Below are positions 6,454-9,120 of a DNA stretch of 9,120 bases, one piece after another (position 1 is the first letter of the stretch; every line of letters begins with the position of its first letter). The translations under genes were made by a program, and so were the position numbers. Under the pieces are notes generated by a model that made no database searches, was not told the DNA's origin, and saw only the letters and a list, made by a program, of their open reading frames with translations. The stretch is from Pseudomonadota bacterium (GTDB lineage: Bacteria > Pseudomonadota > Gammaproteobacteria > Burkholderiales > Burkholderiaceae). The stretch is taken from positions 1-9,120 of the forward strand of contig JAEZQX010000167.1 of the NCBI GenBank assembly GCA_023441105.1. Direction: 5' to 3'.

Positions 6454-7305
6454 TCACTCCTGCCCGCTGCGCAGCCGCTCGACCGTCGCATCGATCAGCG
6501 CCCGCGAGATGCTGATCCGCGGTGGCGGCATCCCGGGCAGGTCGTCGATGTCGAACCACTGCGCATCGGCGATCTCGGCCGGATCGGCGGCGATATCGCC
6601 GGCTTTCCAGCGGGCGGTGAACGCGATCATCAGCGAGTTCGGAAACGGCCAGCTCTGGCTGCCGAAATAGCGCAGGTCGTGCACCTCGACGCCGACTTCC
6701 TCGCGCACCTCGCGATGGATGGCATCCTCGATCGACTCGCCGGCCTCCAGGAAGCCGGCAAGGGCGCTGTAGCGGCCGGGCGGAAAGCTCACGCCGCGCG
6801 CGAGCAGCAGCTGGCGTCCGCGATGGATCAGCACCATCATCGCCGGGCAGATGCGGGGATAGACGGACAGGCCGCAGCCGCTGCAACGCAGGGCGCGCTC
6901 GCCCGGAACCCGCTCGGTAGGCGTGCCGCAGGCGCCACAGAAACGATGCGTGCGTTCCCACTCCAGCAGCTGCACGCCGCGCATTGCGATCGCGAGGTGC
7001 GCGTCCTGCAGTACGCCGAACCAGCTGCGCAGCCCACCTGCGCGCCACCCCGCCGGCAGGGAGGTTGGCTCGGAGCCCTCCGCCACGGCAATGGCGAGGT
7101 GGGTCACGCCATTGTGACGGCCGATCACGTGGCGCCGAGCCGCGACCAGTCCCGCTTCCTCGTACGCCTCCCACGGCAGCAGCGACGGCGAGTCGGCGAG
7201 CTGGACCAGCCGGTCACCGATGAAGACATGGGCAATCGCGTCGCCTTCGACGTCGCCGTGATGGTCGGGCAGGAACCCGGGAGGCGTGATGATCATGCCG
7301 ATCAT
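6454..7305 (-). CDS. nudC: NAD(+) diphosphatase (Nudix hydrolase NudC)
   Basis: This 283-residue protein has the full NudC layout. An N-terminal domain (about 1-115) precedes a zinc ribbon with C123-x2-C126 and C141-x2-C144 (FCGACG and CSGCG). The Nudix box follows: G184-x5-E190-x7-R198-E199-V-R-E202-E203-V-G205. Just after it is SQSWPFPNS (216-224), the NADH-pyrophosphatase signature, usually SQPWPFPxS, with Ser replacing the first Pro. The enzyme splits NAD(H) into NMN(H) and AMP, and E. coli NudC also removes NAD caps from RNA. It acts in the cytosol. I chose ATG 7305; ATG 7296 is an in-frame alternative, and neither has a strong ribosome site. A longer reading from 7434 would invade the upstream hydrolase gene with sequence unlike the family. 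It lies 34 bases after the metallo-hydrolase stop and may be cotranscribed with it. Confidence 0.93.
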   Translation of the reverse strand: MIGMIITPPGFLPDHHGDVEGDAIAHVFIGDRLVQLADSPSLLPWEAYEEAGLVAARRHVIGRHNGVTHLAIAVAEGSEPTSLPAGWRAGGLRSWFGVLQDAHLAIAMRGVQLLEWERTHRFCGACGTPTERVPGERALRCSGCGLSVYPRICPAMMVLIHRGRQLLLARGVSFPPGRYSALAGFLEAGESIEDAIHREVREEVGVEVHDLRYFGSQSWPFPNSLMIAFTARWKAGDIAADPAEIADAQWFDIDDLPGMPPPRISISRALIDATVERLRSGQE

Positions 7306-7339
7306 TCTAGCGCCGGCTCGCCCGGAACCTCGGCCCGCG

Positions 7340-8320
7340 CTAGCCGGGGACTCCCGCTGGTCGCATGACCGGACCGGTGCCCTGCAGGGTGCGAGAAGTC
7401 GACCCGGCTTCGATCCTGGTTCCCACGCCGGCATAGAGATAGCGTTCGCCGAACACCTTCCTGAGCTCGGTGAAGGTCGGCTCGCCGGTGCAGTGACCCG
7501 GCGCGACCTGGCGGACCCGGTAGGTGTCGCGCATCATCGAGATGACGCTGGCGATCTCGGGATCCTTCGCGACCACCAGGTGCAGGCCGCCGGCAACCAG
7601 GAGGATCCTGGCGTCGATGGCAGCCACGGCCTGCAGGATCCGATCGATCCCAGGGTGGGAGCAGCCGACCACGACGACCATCCCATCGGGCGTCTGGATG
7701 GCCAGCGACAGTTCCCGCAGCTCGAGGGTCCCCGGCTTGTCGGATACGAGGGAGATCAGGTGCATGCCCGGCGCGATTTCGGTGGTCCTGTCGATCAGGG
7801 TGATGTCGGCCTGTGGCCAGGCACTGCCGAAATGCATCACGTCGGGCGGTGCGCCACCGTAGTACTGCTGCATCGCGGGCAGCGATGCGTCCCGGCGATA
7901 GAAGCTGCCCGGCAGGTCGGCGCCGTAGACTCCGAAGCCTTCCTTCGGCGCATAGATCTTGACCTTCGGGTTGATTTGGAGCAGGCGGCTCAGGCCGCCC
8001 ATGTGGTCGCCGTGCCGGTGCGACATGACCACGAAGTCGAGCCTTGTCAGATCGACCCCCAGCGCCTTCGCATTGTCGGCCAGGATGGCGCCGTCGTTGC
8101 CGGTGTCGAACAGGATGCGCTTGCCGCCGGCCTCGACCAGCGCCGCATAGCCCCAATCCTTCTGCAGACGCGGCGTGTTGCCGAAGGCGTCGTACAACAC
8201 CGTGATGACCGCCTTGCCGGGATCTACGCCCGCCGCGGGCGCCGCCGGAGTGCCGGCACAACCGGCGAGCAGGATGCAGAGTGCGCCGGCCATTCCGACC
8301 AGGATCGACTTGCCGTTCAT
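7340..8320 (-). CDS. Lipoprotein MBL-fold metallo-hydrolase (COG1237-like)
   Basis: This 326-residue metallo-beta-lactamase-fold protein has the metal-binding motif SHRHGDHMGG (H101, H103, D105, H106) and later ligands in VVGCSHPGID (H222), AGGLHL (H247) and APGHCTG (H276). ILFDTGNDGAIL (69-80) is the usual strand before the motif. The pattern GCSHPGI plus GGLHL plus PGHC fits the group annotated as dihydropterin-ribofuranosylaminobenzene-phosphate synthase-like hydrolases (COG1237), whose bacterial substrates are mostly unknown. The N-terminus is a lipoprotein signal: K4, hydrophobic 6-18, and lipobox L18-A-G-C21, predicting a lipid-anchored periplasmic protein. The start is ATG 8320, with GGAG 6 bases upstream; the open frame further upstream to 8503 is not protein-like. 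The upstream gap to puuD is 255 bases, so it probably has its own promoter. Confidence 0.87.
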   Translation of the reverse strand: MNGKSILVGMAGALCILLAGCAGTPAAPAAGVDPGKAVITVLYDAFGNTPRLQKDWGYAALVEAGGKRILFDTGNDGAILADNAKALGVDLTRLDFVVMSHRHGDHMGGLSRLLQINPKVKIYAPKEGFGVYGADLPGSFYRRDASLPAMQQYYGGAPPDVMHFGSAWPQADITLIDRTTEIAPGMHLISLVSDKPGTLELRELSLAIQTPDGMVVVVGCSHPGIDRILQAVAAIDARILLVAGGLHLVVAKDPEIASVISMMRDTYRVRQVAPGHCTGEPTFTELRKVFGERYLYAGVGTRIEAGSTSRTLQGTGPVMRPAGVPG

Positions 8321-8458
8321 CGAGTTCTCCGTTGCACGCCCGGAGGGAAGAAACGACCGGCGATTGCCTGGTGGGCCGGTCAAGGACGCACGAGTCAGGT
8401 TGCGTGCGTGGCTTGCCGTGCTCTCCCGCTCCGGCTCCGGGAATCGGGGCGCGCCGGA

Positions 8459-8484
8459 CGAGTACACAGTCAAGTTTCTACTCG
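8459..8484. promoter_or_regulatory. AT-richer dyad upstream of the metallo-hydrolase gene
   Basis: CGAGTA (8459-8464) and TACTCG (8479-8484) form a 6-bp dyad with a 14-base spacer, in the most AT-rich patch of the 255-base gap between puuD and the lipoprotein hydrolase. On the minus strand the spacer includes TTGACT (8473-8468), a good -35 match, but no acceptable -10 lies 16-18 bases downstream. A regulator site about 140 bases upstream of ATG 8320 is possible. Between it and the start I see nothing else beyond the Shine-Dalgarno. Confidence 0.25.
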
Positions 8485-8541
8485 CATTGCGGCCGGAAGG
8501 CAAGCTGGCGTAGCTGGGTGAATCGGGATCTGGCGCGACGT

Positions 8542-8560
8542 GCCGGCAGGTGTTGCCGGC
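8542..8560 (-). terminator. Hairpin just downstream of puuD, possible terminator
   Basis: GCCGGCA (8542-8548) and TGCCGGC (8554-8560) form a 7-bp perfect stem with a 5-base loop, beginning about 15 bases after the puuD stop on the minus strand. It has the position of a terminator but no T-run follows, so an intrinsic mechanism is doubtful. Confidence 0.35.
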
Positions 8561-8575
8561 TCCGGTGGTTGCGGC

Positions 8576-9120
8576 TCAGTTGCCTGACGGGACGTGGGCG
8601 CCGGCGTTGAACCAGCGGCCGATCAGCGCTCGCTCCTCCTCGGTGATCTGGGTGGCATTGCCGAGCGGCATCAGCCGCATCAGCACGACCTGCTGATAGA
8701 TCTGCTGCGCCTGCCTGGCGATCGCCTGCTGAGTGTCGACGCGCACGTTCTTTTGCGCGATGCTGGCGTTGTGGCAGAGCACGCAGCGCTGGTCGATGAT
8801 CGCCTTGACCTGCGCAAAGGTCGCGCTGCCGTCGGCCGCCGCGTCGGCTGACGATGCGCCGCTCGCCTTGCTGTCGCCCGCAGTGCCGATCGCCATGCCT
8901 GCCGGGCCGGCGGCGGTCGGAACCTGCTGCGGCGCCAGCCAGGCGACCAGCGCCAGGATGACGGCGATGCCGCCGGCCCACCAGCCCCAGCGGATCACGC
9001 CCTTGTGGCGCAGCAGGAAGAACTGCCGGATCAGCACGCCGGCCAGCATCAGCAGCACCAGCACCAGCCAGTTGTGCTTCGCCTGGTAGAGCATGCCGTA
9101 GTGGTTCGACAGCATCGCGA
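8576..9120 (-). CDS. puuD: Urate hydroxylase PuuD-type membrane protein, C-terminal part with cytochrome c domain (partial)
   Basis: The reading frame is open to the right edge, so the N-terminal part of the gene is missing; the 181 codons present correspond to the C-terminal half or less of a PuuD protein, which is normally about 400 residues. Counting from the Met at 9115, the sequence begins with MLSNHYGMLYQAKHNWLVL. Two membrane helices follow at about 15-35 and 43-62, then an Ala/Ser/Gly-rich linker (61-98). A class I cytochrome c domain has the haem motif C111-V-L-C114-H115 and a likely axial Met149 (RLMPLGN). PuuD-type proteins oxidise urate to 5-hydroxyisourate in the membrane, passing electrons to the respiratory chain, in place of soluble uricase. 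The haem domain should lie on the periplasmic side. The Met at 9115 is internal, since the frame continues (Ala) beyond it. The stop is the TGA at 8578-8576. Confidence 0.83.
   Translation of the reverse strand, partial: AMLSNHYGMLYQAKHNWLVLVLLMLAGVLIRQFFLLRHKGVIRWGWWAGGIAVILALVAWLAPQQVPTAAGPAGMAIGTAGDSKASGASSADAAADGSATFAQVKAIIDQRCVLCHNASIAQKNVRVDTQQAIARQAQQIYQQVVLMRLMPLGNATQITEEERALIGRWFNAGAHVPSGN

Noticed and set aside
7306..7434. N-terminal extension of nudC to the ATG at 7434
   Set aside because: The added 43 residues lie mostly within the upstream hydrolase gene and do not resemble NudC N-termini.
8445..8473. Sigma-70 promoter starting from TTGACT on the minus strand
   Set aside because: The position 17 bases downstream reads GCCCCG, not a -10 box.
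7286..8521. 411-codon plus-strand frame opposite the metallo-hydrolase
   Set aside because: His/Asp/Arg-rich complement of a gene with clear metal-binding motifs and a lipoprotein signal; no independent evidence.

Overview
The window looks like chromosomal DNA from a GC-rich proteobacterium. My best guess is a betaproteobacterium, from the style of the PuuD-type cytochrome, the 6-hydroxynicotinate-reductase-like/UPF0280 pair and the tartrate dehydratase with its LysR regulator; no rRNA or other taxonomic marker is present. I see no tRNA, CRISPR array, insertion sequence or phage gene. It is dense catabolic and housekeeping sequence with no gene-free stretch above 300 bases.

Layout. (1) About 74-2391, plus strand: an Fe-S/flavin-type reductase of the 6-hydroxynicotinate reductase family, followed with no gap or an overlap by a UPF0280 (ApbE-like fold) protein. 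(2) 2523-4165, plus strand: a two-gene operon with an ATGA overlap, encoding a membrane di-iron fatty acid hydroxylase/sterol desaturase-family protein and an alpha/beta hydrolase. Its ribosome binding site lies inside a perfect 10-bp hairpin ending one base before the start codon. (3) 4275-6453: D(-)-tartrate dehydratase (tarD, minus strand), divergent from a LysR-type regulator (plus strand). (4) 6454-8320, minus strand: a lipoprotein-type metallo-beta-lactamase-fold hydrolase and then nudC, 34 bases apart. The nudC stop directly abuts the lysR stop. (5) 8576-9120, minus strand: the C-terminal part of a PuuD-type urate hydroxylase with its cytochrome c domain; the gene runs off the right edge.

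How they fit. The first pair suggests reductive attack on a heteroaromatic or cyclic imide-like ring, with the ApbE-like partner as a possible flavin-handling accessory. PuuD would start urate breakdown. TarD feeds D-tartrate into oxaloacetate under a probable LysR switch. The hydroxylase/hydrolase operon acts on an unknown, probably lipidic or ester substrate. The regions look like independent transcription units.

The most notable signals are the start-sequestering hairpin at 2493-2522, the reductase/ApbE-like pairing with an SGTT sequence resembling a flavinylation site, and an apparent loss of a metal-ligand Asp in the UPF0280 protein. All functional statements come from motif recognition by eye; no database search was run.
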